Counted from the stretch's first letter, positions 16,951-25,022 are shown. The stretch is DNA of 56,042 bases from Eubacteriales bacterium (GCA_030533405.1 JAUNJF010000022.1:3364-59405); one strand, 5' to 3'. Numbers and translations: made by a program. Notes: a model not told the origin generated them from the sequence alone.

Positions 16951-19377
16951 CTATTTCTTTGTTACTACACTCTTTTTCTCTGACCATTCTGAATAGTACT
17001 TTGTTGATCCAATCGATTTAAATGTTCGGATTCTGACATAGTACTTCGTCTTTGCTTTCAATCCCTTAACGTTTTTTGAAATCGTCTTCGCTGATGTTAC
17101 TTTCATTGTCTTTGCTCCGCTTTCAAAATCAGACGATGTCGCATACTGTATTTCATATCCAGAAACCTGAGAAGACTTCTTTGCCCATTTTACAGTAAAT
17201 GCTTTCGCGCCAGCCTTCACACTGCTTATCTTTGTTTTTGGCGGATACACTTTAAATGTCAAACTCTTAGAACCACTGTAATCCCCTTTCAATGTAACCT
17301 TTACTGTGTGCTTGCCAACATTTTTTCTATCTGACGAATATGTTACCGTGTAGTTGCTTGCTGCAATGGTATTGCCCTTGCTATCTGTCACTGTAACCTT
17401 TGGTGTTTTTGCCTTACCATCATATGTATAATAGATTGCAGAAAGCTTTACATTTTTTACTGCATAAATGATGTTTGACTTTATAAATTTACCACACTCT
17501 AAACATTTTGTTTCACGCTTTCCATCCTTCGTCAAGGATGCCTTTGTCACTGTAGTCTCTGCGATATGCTCTCCTGTTGCTGGTACCGTAACAGATGTTC
17601 TTCTTAATACCTGTTCACATTTTGTACAGTAGACTACCTGATCATAACTACCTTCCTTACCACATGTTGGAATTATACTATTCTCAGTCACCTCTTTGCT
17701 CGGCGAACAAGTTAAATGTTCTGATTCTCTCTGACAATTCTTGCACTTTTGATAGTGTTTTCCTGGCTCACTTGTGAGATACACCTGCTCGGAAAAATCA
17801 TGTTTTGTCAAATCAAATTCTCCATACTCAAAGGTTGCATCACTTATCTTTCCGCAAGCACTACAGTGCTTATTATATACTGCTTTTTTAGTGCAAGTTG
17901 CATCTGATACCTTGTATTTGTCCAGTGCACCCTCTTTGCCATCAACATACAAATGTCCCTTTGCCTTTACATACAAGGACTCCTGCAAATATGCTCCACA
18001 GTCTAAACACTTTATATCTCCGGACATTCCGCTTTCTGTACAGGTCGCATCAATTTTACCTGTTGTGCTGATATTGACGTGATTACAATTTGGTGTCACA
18101 TCATATGCCAAGTCTGAAAGTTTCAAATAATAATCGGAAAGATTTGTTTTCGTGCTATCATCATATGTGTAAGCAATCTTACTTCGCCCACAGTTTACCT
18201 GATAGTTACCAGATGTAAGGCTGGCACCAGCTAAAAACAACTCTCCGCCCACACCAATATTTCCCTGATCTGAATTGGTAATATCTGCCAAATATACTTT
18301 ACCATTTGGCATACGTACATGATTCCACATATGAGCACCGCTTGCCTTTGCAGAATCCACAACACCGCATAAACCGCTTACAATCACACAATCAATGTTA
18401 TCTTTAAATACCGTTTTATCGCACAAATACTGAAATGCCTTCGAATACCCTTCACAAACTACTTTTGTGGAAGGATCGCCATCAAATACATAAATCATCT
18501 GCCATGGATCACCAAAAACATGTGGTGCGGAAACCACTTCACGATTGTAGTCAGTCATCTCACAGATTTGCTCTTTGAAGTAACGAAGTTTTTCAACATC
18601 AGAATAGCTACTTGCTGCAGCTACAATCTTTTGCGCATTTTCTACTGCAATTCGTGTTGCACTGATTTTCTCTGTATTCAATGTATAAGAATCTGTTGTT
18701 GCATAATCCTTACAAACGCAAAAACGAAAATGCATCTTATTCATTCGAATACCACCATCTTTTGTCCTGTCATACTCATAGTTATACGACATACCTTGTG
18801 TTTTATCATACCAATATAAATCATATGGACAATCTCGTAATAAATACGTCATAACCCTTTTCAGCTCAACACGTTGAACAAAATCCTGAAATACAATTTT
18901 ATAATCCTCTTCACTTTTAATTCCACTAATTCCTAACTTTTCAAGCGCAGCTGAATCATAAACAATATTATAATCACTTAAATCGACAGTAATATTTCGC
19001 ACACTTGCTAAAGATCCATTTGCAACACTTTCAAACGTCTGTTTTAACTGGTTATAAACCGCCAAGCTTTCGCCGCGAAGATATCTGTTTCCCAAACCTT
19101 TGTCTGCTATTGGTGTCGCGCTAAACATCTGTGCTTCAAACATCATATCCACATAATTGGCAAACAATGTCTCATTGGACGCTTCCGGTTCAAGCACTGG
19201 CATAACTTCTGAAAGCTCGTCCAAAATCTCTTCCGACTCACGCATATTCGGTGTATAGATTGCGATATCACTCGACTTCGCTTCTACCCCATACGCAGAC
19301 GCATTCACCGTTGCAATGACCAAACCCAAATACACCAGCAATGTTGTAACACTTTTCTTTCTCCATCTGTGCTTCAT
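16951..19377 (-). CDS. Secreted transglutaminase-like protein with zinc-ribbon repeats and Fn3 domain
   Basis: An N-terminal signal peptide (cleavage near ASA-YG, about 26-30) opens an 808-residue protein. A transglutaminase-like fold has the triad Cys308 (VVCEGYSKAF), His353 (MWNHV) and Asp365 (LADITNSD). It is followed by five CxxC-containing segments (CLDCG, CSACG, CKNC, CTKC, CLECG), a bacterial Ig-like domain (YDGKAKTPKVTV) and a C-terminal fibronectin type III domain ending VVTKK. It probably acts at the cell surface as a cross-linker or cysteine peptidase. It is the first gene of the phosphorelay operon, so it may supply or modify the signal (inference). GGAGG lies 8 nt before the ATG at 19377; the in-frame GTG at 19386 is too close. 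Confidence 0.87.
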   Translation of the reverse strand: MKHRWRKKSVTTLLVYLGLVIATVNASAYGVEAKSSDIAIYTPNMRESEEILDELSEVMPVLEPEASNETLFANYVDMMFEAQMFSATPIADKGLGNRYLRGESLAVYNQLKQTFESVANGSLASVRNITVDLSDYNIVYDSAALEKLGISGIKSEEDYKIVFQDFVQRVELKRVMTYLLRDCPYDLYWYDKTQGMSYNYEYDRTKDGGIRMNKMHFRFCVCKDYATTDSYTLNTEKISATRIAVENAQKIVAAASSYSDVEKLRYFKEQICEMTDYNREVVSAPHVFGDPWQMIYVFDGDPSTKVVCEGYSKAFQYLCDKTVFKDNIDCVIVSGLCGVVDSAKASGAHMWNHVRMPNGKVYLADITNSDQGNIGVGGELFLAGASLTSGNYQVNCGRSKIAYTYDDSTKTNLSDYYLKLSDLAYDVTPNCNHVNISTTGKIDATCTESGMSGDIKCLDCGAYLQESLYVKAKGHLYVDGKEGALDKYKVSDATCTKKAVYNKHCSACGKISDATFEYGEFDLTKHDFSEQVYLTSEPGKHYQKCKNCQRESEHLTCSPSKEVTENSIIPTCGKEGSYDQVVYCTKCEQVLRRTSVTVPATGEHIAETTVTKASLTKDGKRETKCLECGKFIKSNIIYAVKNVKLSAIYYTYDGKAKTPKVTVTDSKGNTIAASNYTVTYSSDRKNVGKHTVKVTLKGDYSGSKSLTFKVYPPKTKISSVKAGAKAFTVKWAKKSSQVSGYEIQYATSSDFESGAKTMKVTSAKTISKNVKGLKAKTKYYVRIRTFKSIGSTKYYSEWSEKKSVVTKK

Positions 19378-19460
19378 CCCCAACACCTCCGTATTATCTA
19401 CAAATTACATAGGTTCCTTTTTTCTTAAACTGATACTGTCCCGTACCACTCTTCATAGCT

Positions 19461-19874
19461 TTAAATAATAATTCCTTCTAAATGATCCATCTCATGCTGC
19501 ACAATCTGCGCCACATGCCCCGTCAGCTTCTGGGTTTGCTTTTTAAAATTCGTATCCTGGTATTCCACCTCGATCTCTTTATATCTGGTTGTCTTACGAA
19601 CACCATCTAAAGAAAGACATCCCTCCTGTGTTTCATAGGGACCCACCTTTGATTTCAATACAGGATTAATCATCACAATATTGGCAAATCCAATACTGAC
19701 AATAATCATCCTTTTCTTATATCCAATCATATTGGCAGCCATGCCAACACATCTTTGCTGATTCGCCGCCAATGTATCCTGTAAATCTTTTATAATTGCG
19801 CCATCCATCGCATTAGCCGGTTCAGATTTCTGACCAAGAAACATAACATCCCGAACAATTGGTTTTACTGCCAT
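19461..19874 (-). CDS. def: Peptide deformylase, divergent
   Basis: This removes the formyl group from nascent N-terminal methionine. Motif 2 EGCLS (zinc Cys) and motif 3 QHEMDHLEG (two zinc His and the catalytic Glu) are intact. Motif 1 is altered to VGMAANMIG from the usual GxGLAAxQ, so the active-site Gln is replaced. At 137 residues it is short and ends directly after motif 3, lacking the C-terminal helix of type 1 enzymes. AAGGAG falls on codons 2-3 of the longer frame that begins at 19889 and 6 nt before the ATG at 19874, so the shorter start is right. Probably a secondary deformylase paralogue. Confidence 0.9.
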   Translation of the reverse strand: MAVKPIVRDVMFLGQKSEPANAMDGAIIKDLQDTLAANQQRCVGMAANMIGYKKRMIIVSIGFANIVMINPVLKSKVGPYETQEGCLSLDGVRKTTRYKEIEVEYQDTNFKKQTQKLTGHVAQIVQHEMDHLEGIII

Positions 19875-19914
19875 ACTATTCTCCTTCATCTACCATTTTA
19901 AATCACTACGCATC

Positions 19915-20139
19915 CTATGCCTTTAATTTTCCTTCTGCTAAATCTCTTTCCGTCAAATAGTTCGTAGAAAATGCTGCGTTACACTCTGCAATTTCCTTTG
20001 CTCCATTAATATAATCTGCATACAAATCCCAAAGATCTATTCCACCATAAGACTCCAAACCATCATCATCTGGCAACCATTCCTTAATTAATGCAATGCG
20101 TTCTTCCTTTGTTGTATCTTTAATTAATGTTGACTTCAT
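19915..20139 (-). CDS. Small acidic protein of unknown function
   Basis: A 74-residue soluble acidic protein without recognised domain. The core reads IALIKEWLPDDDGLESYGGIDLW, followed by LYADYINGAKEIAECNAAF; it looks mostly helical. AAGGAG lies 11 nt before the ATG at 20139 and 5 nt before an in-frame TTG at 20145; either could be the start. The frame is open upstream to 20187 but without a ribosome site there. It lies 40 bp upstream of the deformylase gene on the same strand and may be co-transcribed. No function is proposed. Confidence 0.65.
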   Translation of the reverse strand: MKSTLIKDTTKEERIALIKEWLPDDDGLESYGGIDLWDLYADYINGAKEIAECNAAFSTNYLTERDLAEGKLKA

Positions 20140-20270
20140 CGACAATGTTGCTCCTTCCTTTTGTAAAGAATCTAATCTATTTCTCAATGTTTTCCACTAA
20201 AATTCCAAATCACTGTCCTCATTTAATTATACCAAATTATAGGCTATATTCAATCTAATTAGGTAGTTTC

Positions 20271-20311
20271 ATAATAAAAATATAAGGATGACACTTTTTT
20301 GTGGCATCCTT
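20271..20311 (-). terminator. Intrinsic terminator of the reverse transcriptase operon
   Basis: On the minus strand an 11-bp stem with one mismatch (AAGGATGCCAC / GTGTCATCCTT, 20311-20284) with a six-A loop is followed by ATATTTTTATT. It lies 17 bp after the stop codon of the last gene in the operon. Confidence 0.8.
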
Positions 20312-20328
20312 GTTTCTGAATATATCCT

Positions 20329-20673
20329 CTATCTTTTTTCCTCTTCCAGCTCCTCTAGCGCATCGAAATAGTTTTCCATAAACGCATTTTGATTTCTGCT
20401 TCTCTCCTCCAACTCGGAATCATCCTCGACTACTATGTCATCCTTTCCTGGCTCATACAATGCACCATCCATTCCGATCACAGCATCAGAACCTTCATCT
20501 AATCCTCGCTGATACATGATTGCATCTTCCATCTCCACAATCCGTTCTTCATATTCACCATTTTCATCTGACTCGGTAGCCCTCAGGCAAACCCGAACCA
20601 TCGGAACATAATCCGCTGGTCGCTCCTCACAACCATAATCTGCTTCCTCTATACGAATAATCTTATAAATCAT
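20329..20673 (-). CDS. Small acidic protein, third gene of the reverse transcriptase operon
   Basis: A 114-residue acidic protein of unknown function. The N-terminal half looks like beta strands (MIYKIIRIEEADYGCEE, then MVRVCLRA), with IGMDGALYEPGKDDIVV in the middle and a Glu-rich helical tail. The ATG at 20673 overlaps the end of the preceding gene by 11 bp, so translation is coupled; the frame opens further upstream (20715) but without a good ribosome site. Its placement behind the reverse transcriptase and the 95-residue gene, and the terminator directly after it, make it part of one unit. It could be a partner or regulator of the enzyme (inference). Confidence 0.7.
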   Translation of the reverse strand: MIYKIIRIEEADYGCEERPADYVPMVRVCLRATESDENGEYEERIVEMEDAIMYQRGLDEGSDAVIGMDGALYEPGKDDIVVEDDSELEERSRNQNAFMENYFDALEELEEEKR

Positions 20674-20950
20674 CTGTATCCAATCCCTCCCGATAAAGTC
20701 TCGTAACCGCAGCATTTGCCTCTTCTGCTTCGTGTTTCTTGCGGAAACGTTCTCTGTCCTCTAATATCGCAATCATTTCATCTACCACAAGCTCCACACT
20801 GGGACTTTCATGGTTATACAGATAACCAAGCATTCTCGTGGCAGTATAATCTGTCGTCATATGTTTATATGCAATTTCCTTACAAAGATCTTCATGGAAT
20901 CCCTTTTCCTTCAAAACCTTGTATAGTTCATAACTCTTTTCTGATGGCAT
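20663..20950 (-). CDS. Small helical protein, second gene of the reverse transcriptase operon
   Basis: A 95-residue, highly charged and mainly helical protein. Recognisable stretches are SYELYKVLKEKGFHEDLCKEI, here in two parts, and TDYTATRMLGYLYNHESP. It matches no family that I can name; it is too short and unlike in sequence to be a diversity-generating-element Avd protein. GAGGAG lies 8 nt before ATG, and the gene starts 2 bp after the reverse transcriptase stop codon, so the two are tightly co-expressed. A role as accessory subunit is inferred from position only. Confidence 0.75.
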   Translation of the reverse strand: MPSEKSYELYKVLKEKGFHEDLCKEIAYKHMTTDYTATRMLGYLYNHESPSVELVVDEMIAILEDRERFRKKHEAEEANAAVTRLYREGLDTDDL

Positions 20951-20952
20951 AT

Positions 20953-22173
20953 TTATCGCTCCTCTTCACCATATGTATGATTCTGAAATTTCCAATAGCT
21001 ATTCACCAGACTCTGGAATCCCAGTTCTTGAATCTTTTCATATCGCAGATTGTATTTTTTCTTTCCGTAGTTTCCGTAATAAACATAACGGATACAATCT
21101 ATTGCATACTGATCAATACTTTTTAATTTATCCTCTTTTGTGATTACTGGGAAATACCAGCGGCACCAGGTGATTTCTCCATGAATTGGATTTTCATAAA
21201 ATTTGCGATTCAAAAAACGTATATACGCTAATGCTGCTTTTTCATCTGGTACCTGATTGCGAATTTTCCAACGATAAATTGCCCGTGCTTTACGCTTCAT
21301 TTTTCCCTTTAGCTTTTGAACCGAGATGTCTGCCACTCGCACATCATCCTGAAAAAATTCAAATCCCAAAAACTCGATTCGATTTCCTGGCTGAAATCGA
21401 TACTCTTTTTTCTCATTTATAATCAAACCCTTATGCGCAAGCGTATTCTTAATAATCCTCTCATGTTCCATCAATTCTTCTTCCTGACTAGCAAACACAA
21501 TGATATCATCAGAATATCGAATATACGAAATGTCATTCTTTGCAAAATACACATCCAGCTCCATCAAATATAGATTTGCCAAAAAGCCCGAAATCGGAAC
21601 ACCAGCCATAATGCCTTTTCGAACTTCAAGAAGCTTCTCCTCCTTGCGAGCATACGGATTTCTCAACAGGTTTGCAAACAGCTTATAAAGCTTTCTTTCC
21701 GCCGGCAAATGCTGTTGAAAGAGCGCCAAAATCCCTTCTGTGTCTACCGAATTAAAATAATCATGAATATCTACCTTGTAAGCATAACATTTCGCAATAT
21801 CTACATTACGAACCAGGGAAAACACTGCACGCTTGACACCTGTATTTTGTCGAAAGGAGTATAGATTGTCCGCGAATAAATGGTCATAGGACTTGAGAAG
21901 AAATGCAATCATTTTCAACACATAATTCTCTTCCCGCCCAAATGTAAATACCACTCTTTTTTTATTCGTACCCTTTTTATTGATCTCATTTACACTTGGA
22001 ACGTCAAATTCATAGGTGCGTTCCAGCTTCTCCAACACACTAAAATACTCTTTTCCCGTCACAAATTGCTCCAAATCAAGCAATTCCTTTTGACAAAGAT
22101 TGCCTTTTGTACGCTTGTACTCCAAAAATTCCATCCAGTATTTTGTTTTAAAAAGTTGATCAAATAACTCCAT
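20953..22173 (-). CDS. Free-standing reverse transcriptase of unassigned class
   Basis: RNA-directed DNA polymerase, 406 residues. Conserved blocks: ADNLYSFRQNTG (block 2), YKVDIHDYFNSV with catalytic Asp135 (block 3), GIMAGVPISGFLANLYL (block 4), RYSDDIIVF with Asp222 and Asp223 (block 5, YSDD rather than YADD), GLIINEKK (block 6) and NRIEFLGFEFF (block 7). A thumb-like basic region follows. There is no maturase, HNH or other extra domain, and no retron VTG motif. It most resembles group II-like or unknown-group (UG/DRT-type) enzymes. The ATG at 22173 has AAGGAG 6 nt before it; the in-frame TTG at 22188 lies before that site. An intrinsic terminator stands immediately upstream. Two small genes follow. 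Confidence 0.9.
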   Translation of the reverse strand: MELFDQLFKTKYWMEFLEYKRTKGNLCQKELLDLEQFVTGKEYFSVLEKLERTYEFDVPSVNEINKKGTNKKRVVFTFGREENYVLKMIAFLLKSYDHLFADNLYSFRQNTGVKRAVFSLVRNVDIAKCYAYKVDIHDYFNSVDTEGILALFQQHLPAERKLYKLFANLLRNPYARKEEKLLEVRKGIMAGVPISGFLANLYLMELDVYFAKNDISYIRYSDDIIVFASQEEELMEHERIIKNTLAHKGLIINEKKEYRFQPGNRIEFLGFEFFQDDVRVADISVQKLKGKMKRKARAIYRWKIRNQVPDEKAALAYIRFLNRKFYENPIHGEITWCRWYFPVITKEDKLKSIDQYAIDCIRYVYYGNYGKKKYNLRYEKIQELGFQSLVNSYWKFQNHTYGEEER

Positions 22174-22186
22174 AAAACACTCCTTC

Positions 22187-22217
22187 AAAAAAAAGGGTAG
22201 ATACTTGTTCTACCCTT
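22187..22217 (-). terminator. Terminator/attenuator directly before the reverse transcriptase
   Basis: On the minus strand a perfect 9-bp stem (AAGGGTAGA / TCTACCCTT, 22217-22193, 7-nt loop) runs into eight T that end next to GAAGGAG, the ribosome site of the reverse transcriptase. It can release a leader RNA before the gene or act as an attenuator. Confidence 0.85.
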
Positions 22218-22363
22218 ACATTAATCATGCGATTCTGGAAAAGGATTTAATATCCACGTGTGGATAAACCAGACTCAACATAAAACGATTGCCTGCAAAA
22301 TCATGTCTGTTCTATGCTTCATCCCTGACAGGCGCATCACTGCATTCCATTTCTATGATTAAC
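22193..22363 (-). ncRNA. Candidate structured leader RNA of the reverse transcriptase
   Basis: The sequence between the promoter and the attenuator would give an RNA of about 170 nt. It can form a multi-stem domain closed by GCCTG...CAGGC with an inner TGTC...GACA, then the hairpin TATCCACACGTGGATA (22266-22251), then the terminator hairpin. Several defence reverse transcriptases and all retrons use an RNA encoded just upstream of the enzyme. That this is a template or cofactor RNA is inference. One frame through it would read as protein if a UAG were ignored, so a decayed coding remnant is an alternative. Confidence 0.5.
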
Positions 22364-22369
22364 TATAAA

Positions 22370-22398
22370 ATTATATCAAATTATAGACACACTGTCTA
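22370..22398 (-). promoter_or_regulatory. Sigma-A promoter of the reverse transcriptase operon
   Basis: On the minus strand, TAGACA (22398-22393) and TATAAT (22375-22370) are separated by exactly 17 bp. This is the best promoter match seen in the window. It lies just downstream of the rhomboid gene stop codon. Confidence 0.75.
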
Positions 22399-22400
22399 TA
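22382..22400. promoter_or_regulatory. Perfect palindrome over the -35 box (operator candidate)
   Basis: TATAGACA-CAC-TGTCTATA has 8-bp arms and a 3-bp centre. The right arm contains the -35 hexamer of the reverse transcriptase promoter, so a dimeric repressor bound here would block RNA polymerase. No candidate repressor gene is adjacent. It could also act as a weak end for the rhomboid transcript. Confidence 0.6.
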
Positions 22401-22410
22401 TCGGTGCAAT

Positions 22411-23010
22411 TCAGACAATATCCTGTTGCATGTTATTGTCTGGATTCTTCCTCCGATTCAAATTATACCCTATGATCGAGCCAACTAATCCGCCTATAAT
22501 ATGTGAAATATTCGAAACATCATCCTGTAAAAATAAGCCTTCATACACCTGTTGTCCTATAAAAATCACAGTAACCAGAATAAATGTTACCGGTATTTCA
22601 CCTTCTTTAAATCCAGTAAATGATGCCATTATGATAAACGCAAAGACGACTCCGCTCGCACCACACAATCCTGTATGCCAAAAGAAAACATAATTGAACA
22701 GTCCTGTGATCAGCGCTGTAACTGCAATAATTTCTGCGATTTGCGCCGATCCATGCTTTTCTTCAAGCATTGGTCCTAACAACAAAAGATATGATGCATT
22801 GCCAATAAAATGACTCCATCCGCTATGACCGAAAATATGCGTAAAAAACCGTACATACGTCATCGGACTTAATAAGGATGTATGATACGTCATAAATAAT
22901 TGTTGCGTTATTCTTCCACCCGAACAAACATCAAGTAGCGTTGCGATAAAACACACAATCACCAGACTCAACGTTACTGGTGCATTAAATGACAATTTTA
23001 CTTTCTTCAT
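22411..23010 (-). CDS. Rhomboid-family intramembrane serine protease
   Basis: A six-helix membrane protein of 199 residues. The catalytic serine is Ser119 in GLCGASGVVFA (GxSG), and the paired histidine is His170 in SNISHIIGGLVG. The N-terminal hallmark HIFGHSGWSHFIGNA near 58-71 is also present. Rhomboids cleave single-span proteins inside the membrane. GGGAAGGG stands just before the ATG. It is transcribed toward the reverse transcriptase but separated from it by that operon's own promoter. Substrate is unknown. Confidence 0.93.
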   Translation of the reverse strand: MKKVKLSFNAPVTLSLVIVCFIATLLDVCSGGRITQQLFMTYHTSLLSPMTYVRFFTHIFGHSGWSHFIGNASYLLLLGPMLEEKHGSAQIAEIIAVTALITGLFNYVFFWHTGLCGASGVVFAFIIMASFTGFKEGEIPVTFILVTVIFIGQQVYEGLFLQDDVSNISHIIGGLVGSIIGYNLNRRKNPDNNMQQDIV

Positions 23011-23072
23011 TTTTATCCCTTCCCTGACTATGATTCACTATGCCAAATGCGTAAGTTCTATAATGAAATATA

Positions 23073-24035
23073 TTACTTCAAATCACCTACATATTCAAGG
23101 CTATTCAAATCATCTCCAGCTGAAAGAATCATAACATCTCCTTCCATACCTTTCTGGATTGCATAGTATGTATCTGCCTTTTTGAAGATCAATGCATCCT
23201 TATTGTATGCATAAATGTTAGCCTCAGTAAGAACATCACTATGTGAATAGTAAAATACCCATTTGGTTCCCTCTGGGAAATTGTCTGCTGTGAAATCCGA
23301 TTCTGCCAAAGGACAAATCCTAATATTCAACTCGTCTGTTGGATAGTAATCTCCTTTGAGCGCTTCAAATACAGAATCCAAACTTACATCTACACCTGCA
23401 ATACTGTTCTGAACTGTTTCAGAGATTGTAAATGTCTCCTGCTTTGCCTCCGCTAAAATCTTTGCCAATTCGTACACTCTTGCACGTGTCATGGTCATCG
23501 CTGTCGAATTCTCCAATAATGGCTGCATACTACCACCATACGCCTCCAAACCAGCGGCACAAACATTTTGCTCCTTACGTTTCACCCAAGCAATCTGTTC
23601 CTCCTGAAGTGCTGTCATCTTATCCTCTGAAAGTGTCTTTCCCAGACGAGACCACAATGCATTTAACTCGTCATCCCAAAGCATATACCACTCGTTTGAT
23701 TTAGAATTCATTTCCTGCTGCGGAATATCCCAGTTAGCTTTTTCATACTCCACAGACTTAGCTTCTACAGCATCGATTTCCTCCTGAAGAGAAACCGTGT
23801 TTTCCTTCTGCTCTTCGCTACCATCTGTAGTACTTTGCTGTTGTTCCACTCCCTCAACATCCTTTGCTGCATCCTCTTTGTCAGCCTCTTCCGAATCTTC
23901 AGAAGCTTGCGTAGCAGCCTGCTCCACAGCAGTCGTAGCAGTGTCTGAACCTCCACTGTTTGCTGCATTTCCACAGCCAAATAAAATAGTTGCACAAACC
24001 AATAATGTAATCGATATAAGGGATTTTTTTCTCAT
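23073..24035 (-). CDS. LprI-like (DUF1311) lipoprotein
   Basis: A 320-residue lipoprotein. The signal peptide ends in lipobox LFGC. An Ala/Glu/Thr-rich low-complexity spacer (about 28-80) follows. Residues about 85-190 match the lysozyme-inhibitor LprI N-terminal (DUF1311) fold with its typical pattern of Trp, LNALW and the EEQIAWVKRKEQNVC helix. The C-terminal ~115 residues are of unknown fold. GGAGG lies 7 nt before the ATG at 24035; the in-frame ATG at 24056 lies before that site. Likely surface role in envelope protection; the lysozyme-inhibitor function is known only for some family members. Confidence 0.85.
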   Translation of the reverse strand: MRKKSLISITLLVCATILFGCGNAANSGGSDTATTAVEQAATQASEDSEEADKEDAAKDVEGVEQQQSTTDGSEEQKENTVSLQEEIDAVEAKSVEYEKANWDIPQQEMNSKSNEWYMLWDDELNALWSRLGKTLSEDKMTALQEEQIAWVKRKEQNVCAAGLEAYGGSMQPLLENSTAMTMTRARVYELAKILAEAKQETFTISETVQNSIAGVDVSLDSVFEALKGDYYPTDELNIRICPLAESDFTADNFPEGTKWVFYYSHSDVLTEANIYAYNKDALIFKKADTYYAIQKGMEGDVMILSAGDDLNSLEYVGDLK

Positions 24036-24132
24036 ATCTTTACCTCCATCAATCATATTTTTTCAAAATCGATGTCAGTATAGCACCCCATTTACAAAAT
24101 AACTACCACCTCAAAACAATCTTCATATAACC

Positions 24133-24158
24133 TTAAGAATAATATCATTTATTCTTAA
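24133..24158. repeat. AT-rich inverted repeat
   Basis: TTAAGAATAA and TTATTCTTAA form perfect 10-bp arms around a 6-bp centre between the ABC-2 operon and the lipoprotein gene. On neither strand is there a proper T run after it, so it is at best a weak terminator of the ABC-2 operon or a protein-binding site. Confidence 0.5.
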
Positions 24159-24181
24159 CAAAAAATGTAAAAACTCATTTT

Positions 24182-25021
24182 TCAAGAACCACTTCCATCA
24201 TATTTCGAAGCACCCTTCATCCATAATTTGTAGCTGCCATAAAAAGCAGCAATTCCCAAAACAGGGGACAACCATGTCAAAACTGGCACCTCATCTGGTC
24301 TAAGAATTGCCAGACTAGGGTAATACGCCATAAATGCAACTGGCAAAATAAATGTAAAAATGAATTTGAAAACATCATTAAAAATCGTCACTGGATACTT
24401 TGCGTAATCCTTCATTTTAAGCGAAATGTCAAGTAGCCAAAATGAATTCTGGATCCAGAAACACGAAGCTGCGGCAGCATTTTGAAGCGCCATCATGAAT
24501 AACGAAGCTGTGACCAATGCAACAAGTAGTTCTACCACCATAAGAACTGTCACAGGCAGCCCCAATTTCACCCATGCGTAGATTAACGTACCGATTCCAA
24601 AAAACAGCTGACTGAATCCTTTCACATCAAACACCTCTGAAATATAGTAAAACCACAAGTTGATTGGACGGAAACAATATTTCACAAAATCACCATCGTA
24701 AACATAACGGCGCAGGCTCCAGTTATTATCCAATAAACACTGGGTCGGTGTTATAGAAATCAACGAAAAGCCATAAAGAAACAGGATTTCATAATAGCTC
24801 CATCCATTAATGGACGGAAACTTCCCAAACATAATCAAAAACGCAATGAAACCAGCAATGTTTGTGGCAATCATACCGATTGTGGAAATGATAAAATCCG
24901 CGCGATAACTCATTTTACTCTTTATATCCTGAACAATAATTTTAAAATAGATTTTTGTATAGAATGCAAGTCCTCGTTTTTGCAAAACGATACCTGATTT
25001 TGTTGTACTCGCTTGATTCAT
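24182..25021 (-). CDS. ABC-2 family exporter permease (second)
   Basis: A 279-residue membrane protein of the ABC-2 family with six hydrophobic segments, starting with the amphipathic stretch ...YTKIYFKIIVQDIKSKMSYRADFI typical of this two-permease exporter type, given here only for position (about 15-45). The ATG at 25021 stands 1 nt after the stop codon of the preceding permease gene, with GGAGG 5 nt before it; the in-frame ATG at 25033 lies upstream of that site. It would form a heterodimer with the other permease. Substrate is unknown. Confidence 0.9.
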   Translation of the reverse strand: MNQASTTKSGIVLQKRGLAFYTKIYFKIIVQDIKSKMSYRADFIISTIGMIATNIAGFIAFLIMFGKFPSINGWSYYEILFLYGFSLISITPTQCLLDNNWSLRRYVYDGDFVKYCFRPINLWFYYISEVFDVKGFSQLFFGIGTLIYAWVKLGLPVTVLMVVELLVALVTASLFMMALQNAAAASCFWIQNSFWLLDISLKMKDYAKYPVTIFNDVFKFIFTFILPVAFMAYYPSLAILRPDEVPVLTWLSPVLGIAAFYGSYKLWMKGASKYDGSGS

Positions 25022-25022
25022 G

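Noticed and set aside
22220-22350. Short frame in the reverse transcriptase leader (ATG near 22350, then a UAG after 12 codons)
   Set aside because: No ribosome site, and an in-frame stop. The sequence after the stop does look protein-like, so it is kept only as an alternative to the RNA interpretation.
20953-22400. Retron
   Set aside because: The enzyme lacks the VTG thumb motif, and no typical a1/a2 inverted repeat enclosing an msr-msd fold was found around the leader.
20329-22400. Diversity-generating retroelement or group II intron
   Set aside because: No Avd-like gene, template/variable repeat pair or C-type-lectin target was seen. No maturase or endonuclease domain and no recognisable domain V flank the enzyme.
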